Origin: a virus
Virus record (IMG/VR): IMGVR_UViG_3300037261_000054
Coordinates: 1-20,105 of that record
DNA length: 20,105 nucleotides
Strand: one strand, 5' to 3'
Part shown: piece after piece, positions 1 to 4,396 of the stretch
Layout of the letters: the number at the start of each line of letters is the position of its first letter
Position numbering within the stretch: the first letter of the stretch is position 1
Translations under genes and position numbers: made by a program
The notes under the pieces: model-generated
Seen by the model: only the letters and a program-made list of their open reading frames with translations
Told to the model about the DNA's origin: nothing
The model's database searches: none

Positions 1-250
1 GTATTTCATGCACGCCCATCCACCATACAGTCAGATCACGCTCCATCTCCATCCTACCGGAACAGAGAACCACACGATTTCCTGGCACTTGTAGCAGAGT
101 GCGTAGAACATGAACGACAGGCTCTACCGGAGTGTCCATGGCAGCAGCCTTGCGAAACGCATTCCAATTACTTCTTTTTTTATCAGCAACATAGTGTCTC
201 CGATGTGCTATGTCAGCTATTGTCCCGTCAACGTCCCAAATAAAATCCAT
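1..250 (-). CDS. HAD-superfamily phosphatase, possibly a polynucleotide 3'-phosphatase (partial, C-terminus outside window)
   Basis: The reading frame starts at an ATG (250-248) and stays open to the window edge, giving 83 residues of the N-terminus. HAD motif I is clear: WDVDGTIAD, with Asp6 as the expected nucleophile and Asp8 as the acid/base. Motif II follows near residues 62-66 (VLCSGR). The segment between them (RHYVADKK...NWNAF...PVEPVVHVLR) matches the phage HAD type found as stand-alone phosphatases and as the C-terminal half of T4-like polynucleotide kinase/phosphatase. The start ATG shares one base with the TGA of the upstream HNH gene (TGATG), so translation is probably coupled. 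Motifs III and IV lie beyond the edge, so the substrate (RNA/DNA 3'-phosphate or free nucleotide) cannot be decided. An RNA ligase elsewhere in the window makes an RNA-repair role attractive, but that is inference. Confidence 0.82.
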   Translation of the reverse strand, partial: MDFIWDVDGTIADIAHRRHYVADKKRSNWNAFRKAAAMDTPVEPVVHVLRTLLQVPGNRVVLCSGRMEMERDLTVWWMGVHEI

Positions 251-738
251 CAGATGTGCCTCCAAGTTTTTCGGTTCTTGACCTTTTCAATAACCGATTT
301 GTTCACATTGTATAGCACAGCCAACTGAGAATAGGAACGAGAATCTTTTCGTATCGACAAAACAATTTCCTCTGTCAATTTTGAACGAGGATTTCTGGCA
401 CCAGTCATACACGGACGAGAAGGATTGCGACGATTAAGAGCCTGTTCGCTGCTGGTTGCCCATCTGACATTCCCAGGCTCATATCCTTTATTGTTGTCTT
501 TTCGATCAAGACTATGAGCAGACGACGGTCGTGGCCCAATATGAGACAAGAATGCCAAGAAATCGGTTTCCCATTCTTGACAGACAGTTATTCCACGATC
601 CACATATAATTTCGTTTGTTCGTCTGTATAGCCACGAACACGCGATTTCATATTCATCCAAGCAGAATATTCTACTGTCCATGAATTGTCTTTCGATGCT
701 CCATGTATATCTCGTGGAACTCCTATTTTACCCGCCAC
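250..738 (-). CDS. Free-standing HNH homing-type endonuclease
   Basis: The protein has about 162 residues. The core reads HSLDRKDNNKGYEPGNVRWAT-like, the signature of the phage HNH family whose members begin HGxSK...EYxAWxxMKxR, seen here as HGASK...EYSAWMNMKSR. A GITVCxEW stretch precedes the core. The C-terminal 50 residues (GARNPRSKLTEE...YSQLAVLYNVNKSVIEKV) look like the DNA-binding helix-turn-helix tail common in these enzymes. I prefer the GTG at 738, which has AAGG nine bases upstream and gives an 11-nt overlap with the peptidase gene. A TTG at 756 in the same frame is possible. The region is more AT-rich than its neighbours (about 40% G+C by hand count over 301-360), as is typical of recently acquired mobile endonucleases. 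The target site is unknown. Confidence 0.85.
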   Translation of the reverse strand: MAGKIGVPRDIHGASKDNSWTVEYSAWMNMKSRVRGYTDEQTKLYVDRGITVCQEWETDFLAFLSHIGPRPSSAHSLDRKDNNKGYEPGNVRWATSSEQALNRRNPSRPCMTGARNPRSKLTEEIVLSIRKDSRSYSQLAVLYNVNKSVIEKVKNRKTWRHI

Positions 739-1210
739 GCTTAGTGTCCTTTTCAACTATGGGCAGATGTTTACCACGGCTGTATGGTTTTGTCAACGAC
801 AAAACTTCACATTTGCCACCAGCGTAAGCTAGATTTTCGATGCACAGTTTGACGGTTTCTTCCGCACTGGCTCCAGCGTGTAATGCGCCACGAGCGAAAT
901 CGCAGCAGGCTCCGATGACATAGAACTTGACGTTGGAATAATCAACAACATCAGCGTCTTCGAACTTATAGACTTTACCATCAGGAGCCAACACCAGAGC
1001 GTCGATCTCTTTCAACTTCAGAGCAGGAGCAATACGACCAGCGTGCATCCATTTCTCAAATTTGACGATCTCGGCATTAATACCAGAGCAGCCGAATATC
1101 CAGCCATCCTTGGTCTTCTGGACCTTGTGAGCGTGCGATACGATGCAGCCGGAAGCCCACTCTGCGGTGTCTCCTGCCATGATGCCGTCTCGATACACGA
1201 TGACTGTCAT
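728..1210 (-). CDS. HslV/proteasome-like Ntn-hydrolase peptidase
   Basis: This 160-residue protein begins MTVIVYRDGIMAGDTA. It resembles HslV, in which the initiator Met is removed and Thr2 becomes the N-terminal nucleophile. An AGD motif (residues 12-14) and the lysine of HKVQK (about residue 29) match the conserved Asp/Lys of proteasome beta-type subunits. The stretch FYVIGACCDFARGAL...AEETVKLCIENLAYAGG matches the alpha-helical half of HslV (YAIGSGGxFAxGAM...). Stand-alone HslV-like proteins are recurrent in phages of Proteobacteria. No HslU-type unfoldase is visible here, so it either uses host HslU, acts alone, or has another role. AGGAG lies 7 nt before the ATG, and the start overlaps the upstream 45-aa gene by 4 nt (ATGA). 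Confidence 0.85.
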   Translation of the reverse strand: MTVIVYRDGIMAGDTAEWASGCIVSHAHKVQKTKDGWIFGCSGINAEIVKFEKWMHAGRIAPALKLKEIDALVLAPDGKVYKFEDADVVDYSNVKFYVIGACCDFARGALHAGASAEETVKLCIENLAYAGGKCEVLSLTKPYSRGKHLPIVEKDTKRGG

Positions 1211-1344
1211 TCAGTTTCTCCTATCTCTGGAAGTTCATTACAGTTATTACTCTGCACATTTCTAAAAGAAAGATGGCCTCTTCTGCATGGTTTATCAGGT
1301 AGATATCTCTTAAGTTTCAGAGAAATGGCTTCTGTTCGTTTCAT
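1207..1344 (-). CDS. 45-aa peptide with a PCxxGH zinc-binding motif
   Basis: A short frame fills the gap between recombinase and peptidase exactly: its ATG (1344-1342) overlaps the recombinase TGA (ATGA) and its own TGA overlaps the peptidase ATG (ATGA). That double 4-nt coupling argues that it is translated. The sequence contains LPDKPCRRGHLSFRNVQSNN followed by CNEL. This matches the N-terminal zinc-knuckle of phage HNH endonucleases such as the one at 15803 (HPCKAGHFGKREVINCVCLEC). Cys and His of PCxxGH and one distal Cys are present, but the final CxxC cysteine is missing. It may be an independent tiny zinc protein or the stub of a decayed HNH gene whose catalytic part has been deleted. 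Confidence 0.6.
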   Translation of the reverse strand: MKRTEAISLKLKRYLPDKPCRRGHLSFRNVQSNNCNELPEIGETE

Positions 1345-1931
1345 ATTGCGGAAACTAATCGACCTACATTATCAGACAAGGCTACATAGCGTTCGGTCGT
1401 GGCCAGAGAAGCATGCCGTGCTAATTTCTGAACGTCCCTGATCGAGCAGTCATGAATGTTGGCTTTTCTAGCTAAAGTGGTAATAAAAGTTCTGCGCCCG
1501 CTGTGACTGCTACATCCTTTTAATTCACATTTAGCATATAAATGTGAAAACCACATGACAATAGCATTCGCGGCTACCGGACGAGGTTTGCCTTTCAACT
1601 TGTAGATTTGGTAAATGACATATTCATCGTCAGGACGCAAAGCACGAAGCTGTGTGAGTAGCACAAACAAGTGTGGATGCATGGGGAGAGACGCCTCGCG
1701 CTTGCTCTTGGTGATGCTGGCTGGCACGAACAGATAATCCTCACGGACCTCACCTTCGGCATTGCAGACATCTTTCCAACGTAGTCCACCGATTTCACAA
1801 GCACGCAAACCAGCTTTGTAAGACAGAAGGATCATGGTCTGGTTTCGAAGGGAATGCTCACCCTGAGAAACCATCGCCATGACTTTCGCTTGCTGACGCT
1901 GGTCGAGAACCTGGGCGTGTTTGTCGGCCAT
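1341..1931 (-). CDS. Tyrosine recombinase/integrase, catalytic domain only
   Basis: About 196 residues from the ATG at 1931, which follows AAAGGAG with an 8-nt spacer. An in-frame TTG one codon earlier is less likely. All tyrosine-recombinase catalytic positions are visible: Arg43 in KAGLRACEI, Lys75 or Lys77 in the beta-hairpin (SITKSKREASLP), HSGRR (His143, Arg146), HASLATTERY (His173, nucleophile Tyr182). The family normally has an N-terminal SAM-like core-binding domain of about 100 residues. Here only some 20 residues precede the catalytic domain. It could be a minimal integrase, a resolvase for genome monomerisation, or a remnant that still keeps every catalytic residue. The start shares one base with the stop of the 58-aa gene. 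A tRNA-Thr about 400 nt upstream is a conceivable attachment-site relic. Confidence 0.88.
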   Translation of the reverse strand: MADKHAQVLDQRQQAKVMAMVSQGEHSLRNQTMILLSYKAGLRACEIGGLRWKDVCNAEGEVREDYLFVPASITKSKREASLPMHPHLFVLLTQLRALRPDDEYVIYQIYKLKGKPRPVAANAIVMWFSHLYAKCELKGCSSHSGRRTFITTLARKANIHDCSIRDVQKLARHASLATTERYVALSDNVGRLVSAI

Positions 1932-2107
1932 CAAGGTATCTCCTTTCCAAGGTAGAAGACATCTTTAACCTCTTCCACATGGAATGTCCAGCCTGAAATG
2001 CCTGCTTCTCGCCAATATTTGACAAGATTTTCAGCACCCTCCTTCGACCGGAACAGAGATGTCGCTCCGCGAGTCCCCGAAGGCGTCACAGAGACGACGC
2101 GGAACAT
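1931..2107 (-). CDS. Small protein of unknown function, 58 aa
   Basis: The frame starts at ATG 2107-2105, sharing a base with the TAA of the 66-aa gene (TAATG), and ends in a TGA sharing a base with the recombinase ATG (TGATG). The peptide begins MFRVVSVTPSGTRGATSLFR and continues with AENLVKYWREAGISGWTFHVEEV. This looks like a compact beta-alpha-beta fold with a well-formed amphipathic helix. There are no cysteines and no membrane segment. No strong ribosome-binding site precedes it, consistent with translational coupling. I do not recognise the family. The perfect fit between two genes and the sensible composition support it as real. Confidence 0.6.
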   Translation of the reverse strand: MFRVVSVTPSGTRGATSLFRSKEGAENLVKYWREAGISGWTFHVEEVKDVFYLGKEIP

Positions 2108-2307
2108 TAGGTAGCCGTGCCCGCTGACAGAGCATCAAGCCGCGAGTGCCATGTGGCAGCTTTACCACTGCCGGTCTCGCCATCCATCTCCTGATAGAGA
2201 GCAGCACGAGCAGCCACATTGGCCATATGCTTCGCATGCTTCTTGTGCCGATTGAGATGAGCACTCCGACGCACAATACCTGAAGGTTTCGTCTGGGTCT
2301 CGGACAT
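2107..2307 (-). CDS. Small basic/Ala-rich protein of unknown function, 66 aa
   Basis: The ATG at 2307 is preceded by AAAGGAG with a 6-nt spacer, one of the clearer ribosome-binding sites here. The peptide starts MSETQTKPSGIVRRSAHLN and is rich in His, Lys, Arg and Ala, with a probable helix in the middle (KKHAKHMANVAARAALYQEM). There are no cysteines or membrane segments. It is the first gene after the tRNA-Thr and heads the coupled run that continues with the 58-aa protein and the recombinase. Function unknown; a nucleic-acid-binding accessory to the recombinase is only a guess from charge and position. A longer frame overlapping it (2031-2276) has no start signal and is rejected. Confidence 0.65.
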   Translation of the reverse strand: MSETQTKPSGIVRRSAHLNRHKKHAKHMANVAARAALYQEMDGETGSGKAATWHSRLDALSAGTAT

Positions 2308-2324
2308 GTTTGACTCCTTTCAAA

Positions 2325-2400
2325 TGGTGCTGGCTACAGGATTCGAACCCATGGCCCGCTACTTACAAGGCAGCCGCTCTACCAACTGAGCTAAGCCAGC
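2325..2400 (-). tRNA. tRNA-Thr (anticodon UGU)
   Basis: A complete cloverleaf can be drawn on the minus strand. The acceptor stem GCTGGCT pairs with AGCCAGC. The D arm has GCTC/GAGC. The anticodon arm is GCTGC-CTTGTAA-GTAGC with one G-U pair, giving anticodon TGT. The T loop is TTCGAAT; its stem ATGGG/CCTGT contains two G-U wobbles. The discriminator is A, followed by an encoded CCA. It would read ACA (and by wobble other ACN) threonine codons. It lies between the candidate structured RNA and the 66-aa gene, and no separate promoter is visible. It is probably processed from the transcript begun at the promoter near 3153-3181. Confidence 0.93.
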
Positions 2401-2784
2401 GAAAAAATGTGCTTGGAGAGATGCTTCATTGATGTCTAATCTGTTTTCACATCTCTCCTGACGCCAGCCACTGCGGGTCTTCGACCAGACCTGTTGTGTG
2501 GGTGCAAACCCACTTCGTTCATGGGGCTTGGTCCCCACTATCTCGGAGCGACCCGAGAACGTCTAATAAGTGGTCCCTAAGCATCATATTCCGGGGTTCA
2601 ATAAGCCTCCTCGCCTTGCGGTTAGAGGAAACCACTTTATCTATTCGAGTCGGTGGCTCGCCGCCCTCCCGGCGACGATTTACCTGTTGCGACAGCACCA
2701 CCTACTTAACCTCTCTGCGACACTCAGCATAGTGCCAAGGAGTTCGGGTAAAGCCGACCTCCCGCATCCTACCAGAGAGAACTA
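2401..2784 (-). ncRNA. Candidate structured noncoding RNA between the Sm-like gene and tRNA-Thr
   Basis: About 384 nt hold no convincing gene but many compact helices. On the minus strand: GGAG/CTCC plus TCGG/CCGA (2762-2739); a three-way junction closed by GGTGG/CCACC (2702-2698 with 2656-2652), enclosing CTGT/ACAG (loop CGCA) and TCGCCG/CGGCGA (2675-2658); a 7-bp long-range helix AAGTGGT/ACCACTT (2637-2631 with 2574-2568) enclosing CCTC/GAGG with an inner GCAA loop; then hairpins at 2558-2541 (6 bp), 2537-2522 (5 bp), 2513-2498 (6 bp), 2491-2476 (5 bp) and 2458-2415 (9 bp), the last followed 7 nt later by T6. All are perfect Watson-Crick pairs read by eye. The strand follows from the same-direction neighbours; the hairpins alone do not decide it. 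I do not recognise tmRNA, RNase P RNA or a group I intron core. Confidence 0.55.
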
Positions 2785-3117
2785 TTACGCCGAGATCGGC
2801 GCTTTCAGTTCGAAGCGTGTCCCACGCACCGTGACCGCAGTCACCGTGTCGAGGTTCACGTTGCGGAAGTCATCAGTCGCCACATCCCAAACGCAACGCA
2901 GGTTCGGATGGTTCGGGTTCTGGAGGATACCATCCCGAGACAGACCGATCTTGACGTTTGCGGGCATCCCCACAAAGCGCTCTTCGAGCGGAGCAGCACT
3001 GATCTGCATGCGGCGGCCCGAACCGTCCTTCTTGACGAACTCGACAGCCACGAACGTTGAGCCAGCACTATCGAGTAAGCGATTGATAAGCTGACGGCGA
3101 GCGGTAACGTTTGCCAT
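2785..3117 (-). CDS. Sm-like/SH3 beta-barrel (WYL_2, DUF2693-type) phage protein
   Basis: This 110-residue protein opens MANVTARRQLINRLLDSAGS. A beta-rich core follows: TFVAVEFVKKDGSGRRMQIS, later NLRCVWDVATDDFRNVNLDTV. The pattern "F.KKDGs.R.M ... VWD...dFR.vnLDtV" is that of the small phage WYL_2/DUF2693 family, described as an Sm-like SH3 barrel and thought to act as a nucleic-acid-binding or transcription-linked module. No ligand residues can be assigned from sequence. AAGG sits 9 nt before the ATG, and a near-consensus sigma70 promoter lies 36 nt upstream inside the end of the preceding gene, so expression is likely strong. The downstream structured region and tRNA are probably on the same transcript. 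Confidence 0.7.
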   Translation of the reverse strand: MANVTARRQLINRLLDSAGSTFVAVEFVKKDGSGRRMQISAAPLEERFVGMPANVKIGLSRDGILQNPNHPNLRCVWDVATDDFRNVNLDTVTAVTVRGTRFELKAPISA

Positions 3118-3134
3118 TGTTTTAACCTTTCAGT

Positions 3135-3479
3135 TCATGTTTCGATGGAGGCATTATACGACGATGGAGGCGGGTTGTCAACACTTTTTTCCGTCTCTGG
3201 GAAGAAATCATAAGTAAGATATTCCATCAGCGCACGATTTCCGTCTCTCTGGACGAGACGCATCCCATCAACCATGTGTCGCATCTGGAGAGCCTGATCA
3301 AGCGTTAGCCACACACGTCTCCAATGCTCTTGCATAGGCTTGTGGTTCGGCGGGCCGATCCCGTGCTCTGGGCAGTCCATATTAAAGGCAAAGACCAGAT
3401 TGCCCGCTGGACCGAACATCTGCCCGATCCGGTTGCGTGGCGTGGTCTTGCAAGTGCATTCCAATGCGTCAGCACCCAT
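3135..3479 (-). CDS. Small protein with CxC...CPEH putative metal motif, 114 aa
   Basis: The ATG at 3479 is preceded by GGAG with a 7-nt spacer and overlaps the end of the zinc-finger gene by 11 nt. Residues C8, C10, C36 and H39 (ECTCK ... DCPEHG) form a plausible zinc-binding quartet. A central helical region (RRVWLTLDQALQMRHMVDGM) follows. The last 20 residues are low-complexity (VDNPPPSSYNASIET), and their codons contain the entire sigma70 promoter of the next gene. This suggests the tail is selected for DNA signals as much as for protein. Function not recognised. Confidence 0.65.
   Translation of the reverse strand: MGADALECTCKTTPRNRIGQMFGPAGNLVFAFNMDCPEHGIGPPNHKPMQEHWRRVWLTLDQALQMRHMVDGMRLVQRDGNRALMEYLTYDFFPETEKSVDNPPPSSYNASIET
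3153..3181 (-). promoter_or_regulatory. Consensus sigma70 promoter embedded in the 3' end of the 114-aa gene
   Basis: On the minus strand the -35 is TTGACA (3181-3176), the spacer is 17 bp, and the -10 is TATAAT (3158-3153): both hexamers match consensus perfectly. The codons for VDNPPPSSYN at the end of the upstream gene contain it. It should drive the Sm-like gene and, by read-through, the structured region and tRNA-Thr. Confidence 0.88.
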
Positions 3480-3651
3480 AATCTGGCTCCGGTTGTTTTG
3501 GGGCCGTGGTTGGGGGCTTCTTCCCGAAATTCGATTCTGGCTTCTTCATAGGTTCGGGAGGCGGTGGCTGCGGATGGGCGCAGGCAAAGCAGGACTCGTA
3601 GTGGTTATAGTTGTTGACCCTGCAATTTGGACAAGTCCAAAAAAGTCTCAT
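3469..3651 (-). CDS. RanBP2-type zinc-finger small protein, 60 aa
   Basis: The N-terminus reads FWTCPNC, a run containing Asn, then ESCFAC. This is the W-x-C-x2-C-...-N-x6-C-x2-C layout of RanBP2/Npl4-type zinc fingers (C7, C10, N14, C21, C24), which bind RNA or protein. The remainder is Pro/Lys-rich and probably disordered (PQPPPPEP..., KKPPTTAPKQPEP). I start it at ATG 3651, which overlaps the TGA of the membrane-protein gene in an ATGA. An upstream GTG in frame (3663) has no better signal. It is the middle gene of a three-gene unit (membrane protein, zinc finger, CPEH protein). A generic zinc ribbon cannot be excluded. Confidence 0.68.
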   Translation of the reverse strand: MRLFWTCPNCRVNNYNHYESCFACAHPQPPPPEPMKKPESNFGKKPPTTAPKQPEPDYGC

Positions 3652-3791
3652 CGTGAAGCCCACCAGCCGAGAAAGCAGCCAATACCGGCAGCGATTCCCA
3701 TGAGAACGAGAAAAGCAAGCACATCGCCACCTGTGAAATCTCCAGATGCGGTGCCAGGATCGAGGATGATGGGCTGGTTTCCGATAAGCAT
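3648..3791 (-). CDS. 47-aa single-pass membrane protein
   Basis: The ATG at 3791 follows TAGGAGATACACC, a strong ribosome-binding site, and lies a few bases past an excellent promoter. A longer frame opening at 3905 would run through that promoter and is rejected. The peptide has a short N-terminal segment (MLIGNQPIILDPGTASGD), a hydrophobic Gly-rich span of about 20 residues (VLAFLVLMGIAAGIGCFLGWW) and a tiny basic end. That fits an inner-membrane anchor with a short cytoplasmic tail. Its TGA overlaps the next ATG by 4 nt. Function unknown. A small, strongly expressed early membrane peptide could interfere with host envelope or superinfecting phage, but nothing in the sequence proves it. Confidence 0.68.
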   Translation of the reverse strand: MLIGNQPIILDPGTASGDFTGGDVLAFLVLMGIAAGIGCFLGWWASR

Positions 3792-3803
3792 GGTGTATCT
3801 CCT

Positions 3804-3832
3804 ATACCGTATGCCGTCCTTATATACGGTAT
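3804..3832. promoter_or_regulatory. Perfect 9-bp inverted repeat overlapping a -10 box (candidate operator)
   Basis: Arms 3804-3812 and 3824-3832 read ATACCGTAT and its exact reverse complement, separated by 11 nt. One arm covers the first base of the -10 hexamer (3824-3819) and the DNA upstream of it. The other lies downstream, around the start of transcription and just before the ribosome-binding site. Repressor binding here would block polymerase. It could instead form a 5'-UTR hairpin. I see no other copy of the repeat in the window. Confidence 0.5.
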
Positions 3833-3847
3833 CGCGTATGGCGTCAA
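3819..3847 (-). promoter_or_regulatory. Sigma70-type promoter for the 47-aa/zinc-finger/CPEH unit
   Basis: On the minus strand the -35 is TTGACG (3847-3842), the spacer is exactly 17 bp, and the -10 is TATAAG (3824-3819). The -35 overlaps the TGA stop of the GIY-YIG-like gene within GCTTGACG. The start codon of the membrane protein lies about 27 nt beyond the -10. Confidence 0.78.
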
Positions 3848-4260
3848 GCATTTTCAGCAAACGTTGAAACCCTTGTTTTTCCTGAAAAACCATAATGAGA
3901 AGCAATTTGTCTAATTCTCTCTCGACTGAGATTATACATTTTTGCTATGGAGGCGAATGATAGATTTGTTGTCTTTACCAATCGCAAAATCTCTGTGTGT
4001 TCTGGGCGGATTCTTGCTGAATGGATATCTCTTGTCAACATATCATCAGACCAGTGAAACCATTCTCCGCGAATATGCAGTTCTTTGTATTTTTTATGAT
4101 ACAATCTCTCGGTTTCTAGTCCTCCTTCTATAATTCTAATCAATGTGAGGATTTCATAATGATTATTCTGTAACTGCCGTATACGTTTTTCAACCGGACC
4201 ATCGGAATATCCGATTTTGACAGGTCCATGTTCTCCTGCTCGAATTATGTATACTGACAT
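3844..4260 (-). CDS. GIY-YIG-like (T5orf172) protein with C-terminal sigma-region-4-like helix-turn-helix
   Basis: 138 residues from ATG 4260, which has AAGGAG 8 nt upstream; a longer frame from 4293 would run into the promoter. The N-terminal 75 residues carry a divergent GIY-YIG nuclease core: VYIIRAG (Tyr4), KIGYS (15-19), R26 in VEKRIRQLQ, and GGLETERLYHKKY with Glu49 as the expected metal ligand, then GEWFHW. This is the T5orf172/MUG113 type. Residues 92-124 (ILRLVKTTNLSFASIAKMYN, then LSRERIRQIA) resemble sigma70 region 4.2, a DNA-binding helix-turn-helix often seen as the targeting tail of phage GIY-YIG enzymes. The gene is AT-rich (about 37% G+C over 3901-3960), suggesting a mobile origin. 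A strong promoter drives it. It could be a homing endonuclease or a repurposed regulator. Confidence 0.82.
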   Translation of the reverse strand: MSVYIIRAGEHGPVKIGYSDGPVEKRIRQLQNNHYEILTLIRIIEGGLETERLYHKKYKELHIRGEWFHWSDDMLTRDIHSARIRPEHTEILRLVKTTNLSFASIAKMYNLSRERIRQIASHYGFSGKTRVSTFAENA

Positions 4261-4281
4261 TGCTTTTCTCCTTGATTTAGT

Positions 4282-4310
4282 ATCATAGCACATGTTGCAT
4301 CAGTTGTCAA
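4282..4310 (-). promoter_or_regulatory. Sigma70-type promoter, leftward, for the GIY-YIG-like gene
   Basis: -35 TTGACA (4310-4305), 17-bp spacer ending TGTGC, -10 TATGAT (4287-4282). It is back to back with the rightward promoter at 4334, the -35 boxes being 23 nt apart. Confidence 0.85.
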
Positions 4311-4333
4311 GAAAAAAATAACAGAAATTTTTG

Positions 4334-4362
4334 TTGACAGGCCCGATCCGCATGGCTATAAG
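4334..4362 (+). promoter_or_regulatory. Sigma70-type promoter, rightward, for rIIA
   Basis: -35 TTGACA (4334-4339), 17-bp spacer, -10 TATAAG (4357-4362). The rIIA ATG lies at 4397 behind AAGGAG. Upstream is an A-rich stretch (4311-4332) that could serve as an UP element for both divergent promoters. Confidence 0.85.
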
Positions 4363-4396
4363 GGGTCATCGAAACAGTCACAAGGAGCACCGAAAA

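Noticed and set aside
222-227. TTGACG on the minus strand just after the HAD start as a promoter
   Set aside because: No -10-like hexamer at 16-18 bp and it lies within the conserved DVDGT codons.
2519-2701. A 60-codon minus-strand frame inside the structured region
   Set aside because: It starts at GTG without a proper ribosome-binding site, runs straight through several perfect hairpins, and has a highly charged composition without any recognisable motif. Kept only as a weak alternative to noncoding RNA.
2401-2784. tmRNA, RNase P RNA or group I intron as explanation of the structured region
   Set aside because: I found no tag peptide frame with an ALAA-like end, no RNase P P4 signature (GAGGAAAGTCC-like) and no convincing P7 pairing. 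A resemblance of one plus-strand stretch (GAGGAAACC) to RNase P is too short.
2570-3094. A 174-codon plus-strand frame antisense to the Sm-like gene and the structured region
   Set aside because: It is antisense to a well-supported gene with a consensus promoter, has no ribosome-binding site, and its composition (Ser/Arg/Pro-rich) is that of a shadow frame.
3792-3905. Longer N-terminus for the 47-aa membrane protein
   Set aside because: The extra codons contain the promoter, the inverted repeat and the ribosome-binding site.
4331-4396. Upstream in-frame TTG as start of rIIA
   Set aside because: It lies inside the -35/-10 region; the ATG at 4397 has a good ribosome-binding site.
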